Assembly (NCBI RefSeq): GCF_034932365.1
Contig: NZ_JAYGHR010000061.1
Coordinates: forward strand, 186,001-250,000
DNA: 64,000 nucleotides
DNA from: Capilliphycus robustus
GTDB taxonomy: Bacteria > Cyanobacteriota > Cyanobacteriia > Cyanobacteriales > Microcoleaceae
Direction of reading: 5' to 3'
Shown here: one piece after another, positions 42,200 to 51,427 of the stretch
How positions within the stretch are numbered: the first letter of the stretch is position 1
Layout: each line of letters opens with the position of its first letter
Made by a program: the position numbers and the translations under genes
Notes under the pieces: generated by a model
What the model saw: only the letters and a program-made list of their open reading frames with translations
The model's database searches: none
What the model was told of the DNA's origin: nothing

Positions 42200-42951
42200 A
42201 GTTTGATTTGGATTTGCAAAATTGTGAAGAAAATAAATTTATTCTGGTGTTCCACAACAAGAACAGATAAAATGGGTGCGATCGCCTTTTGAATTCTTTC
42301 ATTAACTTGACAAACTTTTTTCAAATCTCCGACTTGAAGTAATAGGTCTGTAGGGGTGATAAATGCAACTTTGGCTTCCGGTCGTTCATAATCTTGGGTG
42401 ACTGCCATACCCACAACACCTTGAAGTTGTTCATCCCAAATTGCTGTGCCACTAAACCCTTTTTCTAAACGAATTCCTGTTTCTTTGGTATCCTCAACTT
42501 GAATACGACCTTTGCCCACCCCTCCTCGTAACTCTCCGGTTGCCCATTCCCCATTACTCCCTTTTTCGGGAAAACCTAATGCTCTAAAACGGTGTCCCCA
42601 AAGGCTTTCATTTCTTGTCAAAATTAAGTTGATTGGTTCGGAACGTTCAGGAAGTTGATCGGGATTGAGCAGTTTTAATACCGCAATATCTTGTATATTT
42701 TCATCGCTTTTTAAAGGAAACCAAAAGGCTATTTCTGTCTTGAGTTTTTTACCGATTTCAAGAACCGGAAAATCAATTTCAATGATTTGAGTTGGTTTTT
42801 CTTCCTGCTTAGAAGATATTCTTTCGGTCGTAAAAGCAACAACATGAGCGCAGGTTAAGATGTAGTGAGGGGAAACTAAAAATCCCGATCCAGCAATGTC
42901 CCCTCCCGACTTAAATACTCTAACAACAGCTAATTCTAGTGCCGAAGCCAT
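42145..42951 (-). CDS. trypsin-like serine protease of a conflict system
   Basis: 268 residues. The chymotrypsin-fold triad is readable: His in GSGFLVSPHYILTCAHVV (about 22-39), Asp in IQDIAVLKLL (about 88), Ser in LEKGFSGTAIWDEQ (about 163-170), with VAFITPTDLL after it. There is no signal peptide, so it is cytoplasmic, as in the trypsin-like peptidases wired to STAND ATPases in bacterial conflict systems. The last 40 residues (QNKFIFFTILQIQIKLCL and on) are unlike the family and overlap the next gene, so the original stop may have been lost. Upstream by 28 bp is its Trypco1 partner. Confidence 0.82.
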   Translation of the reverse strand: MASALELAVVRVFKSGGDIAGSGFLVSPHYILTCAHVVAFTTERISSKQEEKPTQIIEIDFPVLEIGKKLKTEIAFWFPLKSDENIQDIAVLKLLNPDQLPERSEPINLILTRNESLWGHRFRALGFPEKGSNGEWATGELRGGVGKGRIQVEDTKETGIRLEKGFSGTAIWDEQLQGVVGMAVTQDYERPEAKVAFITPTDLLLQVGDLKKVCQVNERIQKAIAPILSVLVVEHQNKFIFFTILQIQIKLCLTQLKIGKNELSPVLT

Positions 42952-42979
42952 AACAGATGATCAACTTTGGGGTTTATGT

Positions 42980-43342
42980 CTAGCTAGGGTTTCTTCCGGT
43001 GTTATTCCATTTCAGGGTAATCTCGTAATTCACTTCTGCACTGCCCGATGCGATGACCGCCCCCAGTCCCGCACTCATCTTCACCCCAAATTTGACTTCA
43101 ACTGCATCTGCGGGTTGGTTTAAATCTTTAACTTTTTTGATTATTGCGTTGGCGACGGGCTGAATGCTAGAAAGGGCTTTTGCGAGTGTTTGTTTGGCTT
43201 GTATCACCGTCTCATCTCCAAGTCCAATCAGCCCTTCATCCTCATCAACGCTTTCAGGGATAGGAAGTTTTTCATCTACTTCCATATAGACAAAGGATTG
43301 TTCATCGTCATCTAACTGAAATTTTACCAGCCGTGCCGCCAT
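42980..43342 (-). CDS. Trypco1 (CU044_2847-type) protein
   Basis: 120 residues, start with AGGAGAAAGG eight bases upstream. The body is RLVKFQLDDDEQSFVYMEVD, a helical middle, then VEVKFGVKMSAGLGAVIASG and AEVNYEITLKWN, matching the trypsin-co-occurring domain 1 described in conflict-system analyses. The name fits exactly: the next gene is the trypsin-like protease. It probably delivers or controls the protease. First gene of a four-gene minus-strand unit ending with the truncated nuclease-STAND gene. Confidence 0.85.
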   Translation of the reverse strand: MAARLVKFQLDDDEQSFVYMEVDEKLPIPESVDEDEGLIGLGDETVIQAKQTLAKALSSIQPVANAIIKKVKDLNQPADAVEVKFGVKMSAGLGAVIASGSAEVNYEITLKWNNTGRNPS

Positions 43343-43428
43343 TACCTTTCTCCTGTCAGCAAAGTTTTACCTCATCCTGTATATCCTACGCTACTTTATG
43401 TTGGCAACTCCTATACTAGAAAGTGCCT

Positions 43429-43499
43429 GACCCCAAAGAACTCTACAATTTGAGCTTATATGCCCCGGAGTATTATCCCGAAAAAATAAGGACAAAAAG
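43429..43499 (+). pseudogene. decayed copy of the DPKELYN peptide gene
   Basis: 71 bases match 10934-11005 with four substitutions or so and one missing A, which shifts the frame at EKI. No start codon in frame. It lies six bases before the next small gene, marking a scar of a second copy of the 9.3-17 kb module. Confidence 0.75.
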
Positions 43500-43504
43500 A
43501 CAAA

Positions 43505-43717
43505 ATGATTATCAAGGTAGATATTGACGAACGGGAATTTATCATCAATACCGATGCAATTTCCTGTATTGTTCCCCAAGTTGATGATGATGAAACTTAC
43601 TTAATTGAATTTAGAAGCGGAGGACATTACCCCATTACTTACAAGGAATTTACGCAAATTGCCGAAAAAATTGAACAGGAGCAAAGAACCGGAACCCGAC
43701 AGAATGTATCAGCATAA
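43505..43717 (+). CDS. small beta-rich protein, FlbD/LytTR-like in look
   Basis: 70 residues (MIIKVDIDEREFIINTDAIS, then DETYLIEFRSGGHYPITYKE). The alternating strands and FRSGG turn recall FlbD or a LytTR half-domain, but the match is only general. Ribosome site is weak (AAGGACAAAAAG at some distance). It is framed by two decayed fragments of module genes and may be the one surviving gene of that segment. Confidence 0.5.
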   Translation: MIIKVDIDEREFIINTDAISCIVPQVDDDETYLIEFRSGGHYPITYKEFTQIAEKIEQEQRTGTRQNVSA

Positions 43718-43764
43718 ATCCACGATATTGATTACACAAAAGGGGGTTTATTTTATTCCCTTGA

Positions 43765-43964
43765 CTCAACTCACAGGCTTTATATTATCAGGTTGCGGGT
43801 CTAGGTTTAACGATTGAGGATATTATTGAGGCTCTGAAAAACTGTCAGAACTACGAACAAAAAGTGTTTTTTATACGGAAGATATCGCCCGAGGTTTTCA
43901 GTTGGGCTTGGCGTTGTTTGAACTCAGACGCGCCCAAATGACTGCCGAAAAGTTGAAGGCTTAG
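43765..43964 (+). pseudogene. frameshifted fragment of the unknown module gene, copy 2
   Basis: Bases 43809-43925 equal 16959-17075 with one difference. Frame one reads ALYYQVAGLGLTIEDIIEAL, NCQNYEQKVF; after the T6 run the better frame reads YTEDIARGFQLGLALFELRR, then AQMTAEKLKA and stops at 43962-43964. This copy therefore preserves the true C-terminus that copy 1 has lost. No start codon. Confidence 0.6.
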
Positions 43965-44158
43965 GAAAATGCAGACACAACTCGAAACCCCAGAATGGAA
44001 TATCTTTATTTGTTTTCGATAGACTCCTTTTGAGCCGTAACCCTAAAAACCTGAGATAGTCAGATCTGAAGCGACAAAATCTTGCCCTTTCTAGAGTAAG
44101 ATTGTGAATCCTATAAAATCATTTATGATTAATACGATATCAAAAGCAATTATCAACG

Positions 44159-45010
44159 ATGAGATTTAAGATCATTGGCGCGATCGCCTTACTTAGCCTA
44201 ACGGGACTAGGGACGGAGATTCGAGCAAATACCTCCGTTCAACTTAGTCAGTTCCGTCCCCCAGATACGACAAAACCCGCTGATCGAGAAGGAGGAGGTA
44301 CACGGGGAGGAAGTGTTTTCGAGGGGGGTTCGAGTTTAATCGCTTTAACTCCAGTCACAGGAGGAGTAACGATCGCGGAATATCCTACCTTATTGGTTTA
44401 TGTTCCTCAACCTGAAGAATCTTTAACCAACTCCCCCGTTGAGATGGGTTTGAAAGATGAAGAAGATCATGTAATTTATAAAACTATTATTCAACTTCCT
44501 CCACAAGAAAGTATCATAGCCATTAATCTCAAACAAGATGAAACATCTATTTCTCTAGAACCCAACAAAACTTATCGCTGGTATATTTACTCTACCCGGA
44601 TAGATTCTGATTATATAGAAGTACCAATAACGCGAATTCGCCCTGACGAAGAATTATCTCAAGCCCTAGAAAAAGCCAACCTTCAAGAACGTTTCAATCT
44701 GTATAATCAAAACGGAATCTGGTATGAAGCCCTACACACCTTATTTGAGTTACGCCGTGCCAATCCTAACGATACCACTTTAATTCAGGAATGGAAAAAA
44801 TTGCTTCATTTTGTGGAAATCGAAAAAATTGCCGATGTACCTCTGTTATTAATTGAAGCTCCAACTTCTCAAAATCAAACACCAGATTATATTGAAAATT
44901 CGGAGCAAAATACAACGCCAAATCCAGTCACAAGTGATACCGAATTGACATCCCCTTTTCGACCACCAGAGCTAGGTAGCCCTCATAGTCCTGATGGTGG
45001 GAGTCGATAA
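44159..45010 (+). CDS. secreted DUF928 protein
   Basis: 283 residues. A signal peptide is plain: MRFKIIGAIALLSLTGLGTE followed by an Ala-X-Ala-like region. The DUF928 signature follows: LIALTPVTGGVTIAEYPTLL, LEPNKTYRWYIYSTRID, then NLYNQNGIWYEALHTLFELR. The C-terminal 50 residues are Pro/Ser/Thr-rich. DUF928 proteins are cyanobacterial and usually sit in front of TPR-CHAT genes, as here (30 bp). A periplasmic or outer-membrane partner of the CHAT protein is inferred; the biochemical role is unknown. Confidence 0.9.
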   Translation: MRFKIIGAIALLSLTGLGTEIRANTSVQLSQFRPPDTTKPADREGGGTRGGSVFEGGSSLIALTPVTGGVTIAEYPTLLVYVPQPEESLTNSPVEMGLKDEEDHVIYKTIIQLPPQESIIAINLKQDETSISLEPNKTYRWYIYSTRIDSDYIEVPITRIRPDEELSQALEKANLQERFNLYNQNGIWYEALHTLFELRRANPNDTTLIQEWKKLLHFVEIEKIADVPLLLIEAPTSQNQTPDYIENSEQNTTPNPVTSDTELTSPFRPPELGSPHSPDGGSR

Positions 45011-45040
45011 AATTTTCTATAAATTAATCAAAAAACGCTT

Positions 45041-48000
45041 ATGAAATTCTTGAATATTATTATTGTTACTGGAATTTTTGAGTTGAGTTTAATTGGGGAT
45101 TCTATCCTCGTCTTCTCTAAGTCTTTACACCCAACAATAGAAACTTATCCGATAACCAAACAAGAAAGTTCATTGATTCAGGGAGAAAAACTTTCTCTCA
45201 ACCCAACAACTCAGCAATTACTGCAAACGGGTCAGCAACAATTTCAAACCAGTCAATTTAAAGCGGCTCTCAATACCTACCAACAAGCACTCGCATTATT
45301 TCAAAAAACCAATAATAAAAGAGGTGAAGCCGAAACCTTATTCAATATTGGAGTGATTTACCGCGTACTTAGTCAATATTCTCAAGCTACAGAATTTGTT
45401 GAACAAGCTTTAGAAATTGCAGAGTCTTTAAATTACCAAAATTTGATAGCTTCTGCGTTGAGCGAACGGGGAGTTATTGCTTATAGTTTGAGTCAATTTC
45501 CCGAAGCGTTAAAATTTTATCAGCAAGCCATTGAACTGAGTCAAAAAATTGGAGATCGCCATACAGAAGGACGAACTTTGGATCATATGGGAGTGGTTTA
45601 TCGAAGACAAGGAAATTATAATCAAGCTTTGTCTTTACATCAACAAGCGTTAGCAATTTTGCAAGAGATTAATCAAAAATCGGCTCAAGCACTTGTTTTG
45701 AATAATATTGGCATCGTTTACAGTAGGCAAGGAAACTACCCGAATGCTTTAGAATACAATCAAAAAGCACTGGCTATCAGCCGAGAATTTGGCGATCGCT
45801 ATATTGAATCTCGAATTCTTCTCAGTTTGGGTGTGGTCTATCAAAATCTTAGCCAATATTCTCAAGCACAAAAGTTGTTTCAAGAAGCTTTAAACATTAA
45901 AGAAGAAATTGGCGATCAAATAGGTGTCGGTCAAACTTTGAATAATTTGGGTGGAGTGTATAATAGTTTAGGTGAATATTCTCAAGCTTTAGAAATTTAC
46001 CAAAAAGCTTTAAGGGTTCGTCGTTCCGTTGGCGATCGCATTGGGGAAGGAATTACTCTGAGTAATATTGGATTAGTTTATCAAAATCGGGGTGAATATT
46101 TTCAAGCACAAGATTATTATCAGCAAGCTTTAGCCATCAGTCAAAAAATTGGAGATCGTCCCGGTGAAGCTTCTGCTTTAATGAATCTTGGTGGAGTTGC
46201 TTCAGCACAAAGTCAGTACACAGAAGCCGTCAACTTTTATCAACAGTCTTTAAAGATTCGACAGGAGATAGGCGATCGCGCGGGAGAAGGATATACACTT
46301 AATAGTATTGGCGCTATTTATTATACGTTGGGTCAGTTCAATGAAGCCCTTAAATTCTATCAACAGGCTTTAACGCTGCGTGAAGAAATAGGCGATATCG
46401 CAGGTACAGCACAGGCTTTAAATAATATGGGATTGGTTTATGAAGTTCAAAAACAGTATAACAAAGCCCTTGAATATTATCAACAAGCTTTAAAGATTCG
46501 TCGGGAGATTGGAGATCGACCCGGAGAGGGAAATAGCCTGAATAATATTGGATTCATCTACAATATTAACCAACAGTATACTCAAGCTCTTGAGGTCTAC
46601 CAACAAGCACTAAGAATTCGTCAAACTCTAGGCGATCGCTTTGGAGAAGCAACCACATTAAACAATTTAGGGTTGGCTTATAATAACTTGGGAAATCAGA
46701 CCGAAGCCTTGGTTGCGTATCAACAAGCACTGGGGATTTTTCAGGAAATTGGTAGTCCCGAAGGGGAACGTTCTACCCTCAGCAGTATGGGGGAAATTTT
46801 TGACAAACAAAATAAAGTTGAACTCGCCATTATCTTTTATAAAAAGTCGGTAAATGTCACAGAAGCCATTCGTCAAAATCTTTCGGGACTTTCCACAGAA
46901 CAGCAGCAATCTTATACCGGAACGGTGGCGGATACCTATCGCCGTTTGGCGGATTTACTCTTACAGCAAAATCGAGTTTTAGAAGCACAGCAAGTTTTAG
47001 ATTTATTAAAAGTTCAAGAATTAGATGAATACTTAAATAATGTTCGAGGAAACAATCAAACGTCCGAAGGAATTGAACTTCTTCCCCAAGAACAACAAGC
47101 CTATCAAGAATATACCCAAATTCAAAATCAAATCGTTCAATTGGGAACAGAACTCAACGAACTGCGGATAATTTCTCCAGAAGAACGTTCACCGGAACAA
47201 AATCGGCGCATTGTTGAATTAGAAAATATTCAGCAGCAAGTTCGTCAAGACTTCAATAACTTTATCGAAAATCCAGAAGTTCAAGCCAAGTTACAACAAC
47301 TTTCACAAACCACCGGAGGTCAGAACTTAGACTTACCCAATCTTAATCGATTACAGCGTCAATTGCGTCAAATTGAACCAACTGCTGTACTTCTTTATCC
47401 TCTCATTTTAGAGAACCGAGTTGAACTGATTTTAGTCACGCCTTTTAATCCACCCATTCATCGTTCTGTTACGATTGAACGAAAAGTATTAAATCAAGTC
47501 ATTGTAGATTTTCGCTTAGATATTGTGCGTCCATCAGTACCTTTAAATCAAGTAAAAATTTCTGCTCAACGCCTTTATAAAATTTTAATTAAACCCCTTG
47601 AAGGGGATCTGACTCAAGCCAATGCAAAAACGATTATCTATGCGCCGGATAGTGTATTGCGATATATTCCAATTTCTGCCCTTCACGATGGAAATCAATG
47701 GTTAATTGAACGATTTAATATTAATAATATTACGGCCGCTTCTCTGACGGATCTAAGTTCTCAAGACTCTAAAGAATTAAGAGTTTTGGCGGGGGCATTT
47801 AGCAGTGGAAATTATCAAGTTCAGGTGGGAAGTCGGCAATTTTCTTTTGATGGACTAACTTATGCGGGGTTAGAAGTTCAAAATATTTCCAAACGAGTTC
47901 CCCAAACCACGACATTAATTAATCAAGAATTTAATCGGAATGCGGTGATTCCTTTTCTCAACGATCATACTATCGTACACCTAGCAACTCACGCCGCATT

Positions 48001-48418
48001 TGTTCCGGGTCAACCTGAAGATTCTTTTATTTTACTTGGAGATGGCGATCGCTTAACGTTACGAGAAATTGAGACGTTAAACTTACCCAATGTGACATTA
48101 GTTATTCTGAGTGCTTGTCAAACCGCAGTGGGCGGACAGTTAGGAAATGGAGAAGAAATTTTAGGACTTGGCTATCAGATGCAGCAGGCGGGAGTGTTGG
48201 CAACCATTGCGTCATTATGGATAGTTGATGACCAAGGAACGCAGGTGTTTATGGAAGCGTTTTATAATGCTCTATTGTCTGGGAAATATACCAAAGCGGA
48301 AGCCTTGAGACAAGCACAAGTAAATTTGAGTCAAAATTTGACTCAGGACAATCGTTTTAGTCATCCTTATTACTGGGCGCCTTTTATTTTAATTGGGAAT
48401 GGATTATCTACTTTTTGA
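45041..48418 (+). CDS. secreted TPR-CHAT protease
   Basis: 1125 residues. The hydrophobic N-terminus (FLNIIIVTGIFELSLIGDSI) looks like a signal or anchor. About fourteen TPRs of 40 residues span roughly 60-610, each ending in a phrase like GDRPGEG or ALKIRREIGDR. A helical linker is followed by CHAT at about 850-1120: His in TIVHLATHAAFVPGQPED, Cys in VILSACQTAVGGQLGNGEE, and the family's end HPYYWAPFILIGNG. CHAT is a caspase/gingipain-like cysteine protease, TPRs serve as the regulatory or substrate-binding part. It forms an operon with DUF928. Many repeats contain HIP1-like GGCGATCGC. It is complete. Confidence 0.93.
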   Translation: MKFLNIIIVTGIFELSLIGDSILVFSKSLHPTIETYPITKQESSLIQGEKLSLNPTTQQLLQTGQQQFQTSQFKAALNTYQQALALFQKTNNKRGEAETLFNIGVIYRVLSQYSQATEFVEQALEIAESLNYQNLIASALSERGVIAYSLSQFPEALKFYQQAIELSQKIGDRHTEGRTLDHMGVVYRRQGNYNQALSLHQQALAILQEINQKSAQALVLNNIGIVYSRQGNYPNALEYNQKALAISREFGDRYIESRILLSLGVVYQNLSQYSQAQKLFQEALNIKEEIGDQIGVGQTLNNLGGVYNSLGEYSQALEIYQKALRVRRSVGDRIGEGITLSNIGLVYQNRGEYFQAQDYYQQALAISQKIGDRPGEASALMNLGGVASAQSQYTEAVNFYQQSLKIRQEIGDRAGEGYTLNSIGAIYYTLGQFNEALKFYQQALTLREEIGDIAGTAQALNNMGLVYEVQKQYNKALEYYQQALKIRREIGDRPGEGNSLNNIGFIYNINQQYTQALEVYQQALRIRQTLGDRFGEATTLNNLGLAYNNLGNQTEALVAYQQALGIFQEIGSPEGERSTLSSMGEIFDKQNKVELAIIFYKKSVNVTEAIRQNLSGLSTEQQQSYTGTVADTYRRLADLLLQQNRVLEAQQVLDLLKVQELDEYLNNVRGNNQTSEGIELLPQEQQAYQEYTQIQNQIVQLGTELNELRIISPEERSPEQNRRIVELENIQQQVRQDFNNFIENPEVQAKLQQLSQTTGGQNLDLPNLNRLQRQLRQIEPTAVLLYPLILENRVELILVTPFNPPIHRSVTIERKVLNQVIVDFRLDIVRPSVPLNQVKISAQRLYKILIKPLEGDLTQANAKTIIYAPDSVLRYIPISALHDGNQWLIERFNINNITAASLTDLSSQDSKELRVLAGAFSSGNYQVQVGSRQFSFDGLTYAGLEVQNISKRVPQTTTLINQEFNRNAVIPFLNDHTIVHLATHAAFVPGQPEDSFILLGDGDRLTLREIETLNLPNVTLVILSACQTAVGGQLGNGEEILGLGYQMQQAGVLATIASLWIVDDQGTQVFMEAFYNALLSGKYTKAEALRQAQVNLSQNLTQDNRFSHPYYWAPFILIGNGLSTF

Positions 48419-48461
48419 CGGGAGAAGGCTATTGAGACAGGTACTTTACCTTCAATGTAAC

Positions 48462-48516
48462 GGGTTCGGCAACTTGCAGTTAGTCCGCTTTTAGCTATTC
48501 GATTAATAGAAGCGAT
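48462..48516 (+). repeat. 54-bp dispersed repeat, copy 2
   Basis: GGGTTCGGCAACTTG to CGATTAATAGAAGCGAT, the counterpart of 18244-18297 with four or five differences. It begins 44 bp after the CHAT stop. Confidence 0.85.
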
Positions 48517-48517
48517 A

Positions 48518-48895
48518 TTGTCTTCCCTCAAAATTAATACTAGATTGATTGATATCAAAAGGCAAAAAAGCGCTTTTATTTTCTCTTCAATCAACAAACC
48601 TACCCATGAATCATCAAAACCCCATTACCTTTACGATGTGCAGGCTGGAGAACGGCTGGTATTTCCCGAAATTCCGGTCAGCTTCACGGGGGATTTTCAA
48701 GGAATCAATGACTATCAAATGCGGGTCGATGAAGCCATTGCTGAGATTGTAGATGCTTCGGTGTTGACCCAAGCGGAGGGCGAACGGTTTTTTGCCAGCA
48801 GCGTTCGGGCTTTTATGGAAGAAATTGACATCCTCCCTCGCCGGAGACGAGGGAGGATGTCAATAACTCTAAGATTTGTTGTTGAACATCATTAA
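48518..48895 (+). pseudogene. broken hypothetical gene
   Basis: The frame from 48518 has protein-like text in its middle (DVQAGERLVFPEIPVSFTGD, then MRVDEAIAEIVDASVL and FASSVRAFMEEIDI) but no matching start; a good-looking start at 48605 (MNHQNPITFT) lies in another frame, so a shift near 48634 is likely. The end runs through a palindrome (48826-48862) and finishes in basic nonsense (RRRRGRMSITL). The gene was probably cut by insertion of that palindrome. Family unknown. Confidence 0.45.
48826..48862. repeat. 15-bp perfect stem hairpin, IS200/IS605-end-like
   Basis: TGACATCCTCCCTCG (48826-48840) and its exact complement (48848-48862) enclose the 7-base loop CCGGAGA. No T run follows, so it is not a classic terminator. 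The GACATCCTCCC arm resembles subterminal hairpins of cyanobacterial IS200/IS605 elements, but no tnpA or tnpB is beside it. Confidence 0.6.
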
Positions 48896-49275
48896 GAAAA
48901 CAGATTTCCCTCTGTCCATCTCGATGTATATACAAAGTGATGTTTCTAAAAACCCTTAACATCTTTTCTGCGGTAGGACAGTCAGTGGTACGTTTGGGAT
49001 TGCCCTCATACGCTATATTTTCTGCAATTTTTCAAAAAATCTCAAATTTCCGAAAAAAAAGTAGAGCAACTTCAGAAAACGATATAGAACACAGTTGACA
49101 CCGCTTGTACACAGACAGCTATTTTCAGGGAGGGATGACTTAAATGTGGTTAGGACAATTTGGGTTCGGAAACAGTTTATTTCGTTATCTCAGTTGGAAC
49201 AAACCCTAACGCATCAATCTTCATCTTTCTCTGCACTTAAGTTGATTAAAAAAGATACAATATCTGTAAAGTACC
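48896..49275. other. gap upstream of the dynamin cluster
   Basis: No gene is supported; a short frame from 49095 has poor composition. The last 60 bases are AT-rich and probably carry the promoter for the dynamin genes. I cannot assign the promoter boxes. Confidence 0.4.
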
Positions 49276-51363
49276 ATGATTGACACAACCAAACAAAGTA
49301 GCCTACTCAATAATCTGGAAGCAGTTTCGAGAAAACGCTATGAAATTGCCCATCATTTAGGTAATCTTGCGGAAATTCTCAGCCAAGCGGAGCGAGAAGG
49401 AGAACAAACCTCTGGAAAACTTGCACTAGAGGCTGACATTGAAGACCTCAGTTTGGCGAGTCAAAACTTAAGAAAGGGTGTTTTCAGAATTTTAGTCTTA
49501 GGGGATTTAAAACGGGGAAAGAGTACCTTAATTAATGCTCTCATCGGTGAAAAATTATTACCCAGCGATGTTAATCCTTGTACGGCAATCTTAACGATTT
49601 TACGTTATGGTATCAATAAAAAAGTAACGGTTTACTTTAAAGGAGATAAACAGCCTGAAGAATTAGAGTTTAAAGATTTTAAGCGACAATATACCATTGA
49701 TCCGACCGAATCAAAACGGTTTGAAGAAGAACATCATCTGGCATTTCCTGATGTAGATCATGCAGTTATCGAGTATCCTTTACCTCTACTTGAAAAGGGA
49801 GTCGAGATTGTTGATAGCCCCGGACTGAATGATACAGAAGCCCGAAATCAACTTTCTTTAAGTTATATCAATAATTGCCACGCGATCCTATTTGTTTTTA
49901 GAGCGATTCAACCCTTTACTCTTGAAGAACGTCGTTATCTAGAAAACTATATTAAAGAGCGGGGTTTAACTGTTTTCTTCCTCATCAATGCTTGGGATGA
50001 AATTCAAAAAGAAATTTTGGATGCTGATGATACCGAACATTTGGAAAATGCCGAGGAAAAAATTCGTCAGGTTTTTAAAACAAATTTAACAGAATATTGT
50101 CAATATAATGGCTACGATCTTTATGATGAACGAGTCTTTGAACTGTCTTCCTTAAATGCACTACGCCAACAAATTAAAAGTTCAGATGCTTCGTTGGAAG
50201 GTACTGGTTTTCCAGAATTTACTCAAGCCTTGAATCACTTTTTAACCCAAGAACGAGCGATCGCAGAATTTCGACAAGCTCGCACCCTAGCACGCCAAAC
50301 CTATAATCATGTCCATGAAGCTGTTGAACGTCGAATTCCCTTACTCGGAGAGGATATTAATGAGTTAAAAAAACGGATTAATTCTGTCGAACCGGAATTT
50401 AAAAAATTGGCAGAAATCCGAGATCAATTTCAAAAAGAGATTCAAACAACTCGGAATGATAAATCAAAAAGTATTGCCAATTCTCTGCACACCTATATTA
50501 TAAGTCTCGGCGATAATTTTGCCAATGATTTTGTCCGCTATCAACCCGACTTAGGGTTTTTAGACTTTCTCAGTCAAGACAAACGTGAACAATTTAATAT
50601 GGCATTTAAGCAGGCTTTTGAACGATATATTAATGAAAAAATGGCAGCTTGGGAAAAAACGGCTGAAAAAGAAATAAAGGAAGCTTTTTCTCAACTGGCT
50701 CAAAGTGCGAGTAATTATGGAGGGATGTATAGTCAGGTGACAAATTTAATTACAGAAAAGCTAACTCAGCAGACGATTAACTCTAAAATTGACCTTGACT
50801 ATGAAGAAAATTCTCCAAAATGGGCAAGCTGGGCGGTGGGATTTTTCTCTTTAGCATCTGGTAATGTGGCGGGTATAATTCTAGCCGGAGCGGGCTTTGA
50901 TTGGAAAAATATATTAGTTAACTATTTGGGTGTCATTGGAGTCAGTAGTTTTTTATTACTATTGTCCGGAGGATTATTAGCATCTGTAGGAATATGGGCA
51001 ATTCCTATATTGGGTTTAGGTGTGGGAGCGGTACAAGTCGAACAAGCTCGAAAAGATTTTATGAAAGTTATTCAGAAAGAGTTTATTAAGTATCTACCTC
51101 AAGTTGCCAACGAACAGCAAGAAACAATGTATGAAATAGTCAACAAATGCTTTGATAGCTATGAGGCGGAAATTTTGAAGCAGATTAATAATGATATTGA
51201 TGCCCGCAAATCTGAGTTAGACAATTTACTGCAACAAAAGGAATCTCAGGAGATTAACCGAGAAAAAGAAGTTGAACGTCTCCATAAGTTAGATAATAGT
51301 GCGTTATCGGAAAAGCAAAACATAGAATCAATTTATGAAAATTTACTTTCATCTTCTGTCTGA
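49276..51363 (+). CDS. dynamin-like GTPase 1
   Basis: 695 residues. GTPase motifs: G1 LGDLKRGKST near 76-85, G2 region NPCTAILTILRYG, G3 DSPGLND near 178, G4 NAWDE near 237. A long helical stalk (about 330-510) with Glu/Lys heptads follows, then two hydrophobic stretches near 520-590 (WASWAVGFFSLASGNVAGII and the Gly/Leu-rich run after it), and a C-terminal coiled coil. This is the layout of bacterial dynamin-like proteins that bind and remodel membranes. The start has no strong ribosome site. It is the first of three tandem GTPase genes with gaps of 64 and 39 bp. Members of such pairs (LeoBC/Eleos, DynA) are linked to phage resistance. Confidence 0.92.
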   Translation: MIDTTKQSSLLNNLEAVSRKRYEIAHHLGNLAEILSQAEREGEQTSGKLALEADIEDLSLASQNLRKGVFRILVLGDLKRGKSTLINALIGEKLLPSDVNPCTAILTILRYGINKKVTVYFKGDKQPEELEFKDFKRQYTIDPTESKRFEEEHHLAFPDVDHAVIEYPLPLLEKGVEIVDSPGLNDTEARNQLSLSYINNCHAILFVFRAIQPFTLEERRYLENYIKERGLTVFFLINAWDEIQKEILDADDTEHLENAEEKIRQVFKTNLTEYCQYNGYDLYDERVFELSSLNALRQQIKSSDASLEGTGFPEFTQALNHFLTQERAIAEFRQARTLARQTYNHVHEAVERRIPLLGEDINELKKRINSVEPEFKKLAEIRDQFQKEIQTTRNDKSKSIANSLHTYIISLGDNFANDFVRYQPDLGFLDFLSQDKREQFNMAFKQAFERYINEKMAAWEKTAEKEIKEAFSQLAQSASNYGGMYSQVTNLITEKLTQQTINSKIDLDYEENSPKWASWAVGFFSLASGNVAGIILAGAGFDWKNILVNYLGVIGVSSFLLLLSGGLLASVGIWAIPILGLGVGAVQVEQARKDFMKVIQKEFIKYLPQVANEQQETMYEIVNKCFDSYEAEILKQINNDIDARKSELDNLLQQKESQEINREKEVERLHKLDNSALSEKQNIESIYENLLSSSV

Positions 51364-51427
51364 CATGATATGATCAAGTTTAAGATTCACAACAATACTC
51401 AAAAAATTTTCTGAGAATTAAGCTATC

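Noticed and set aside
48826..48862. Hairpin as a terminator
   Set aside because: No T run on either side, and it lies inside a decayed gene.
49095..49283. 62-codon ORF before the dynamin cluster
   Set aside because: Poor composition, and it overlaps the start of the real gene in another frame.
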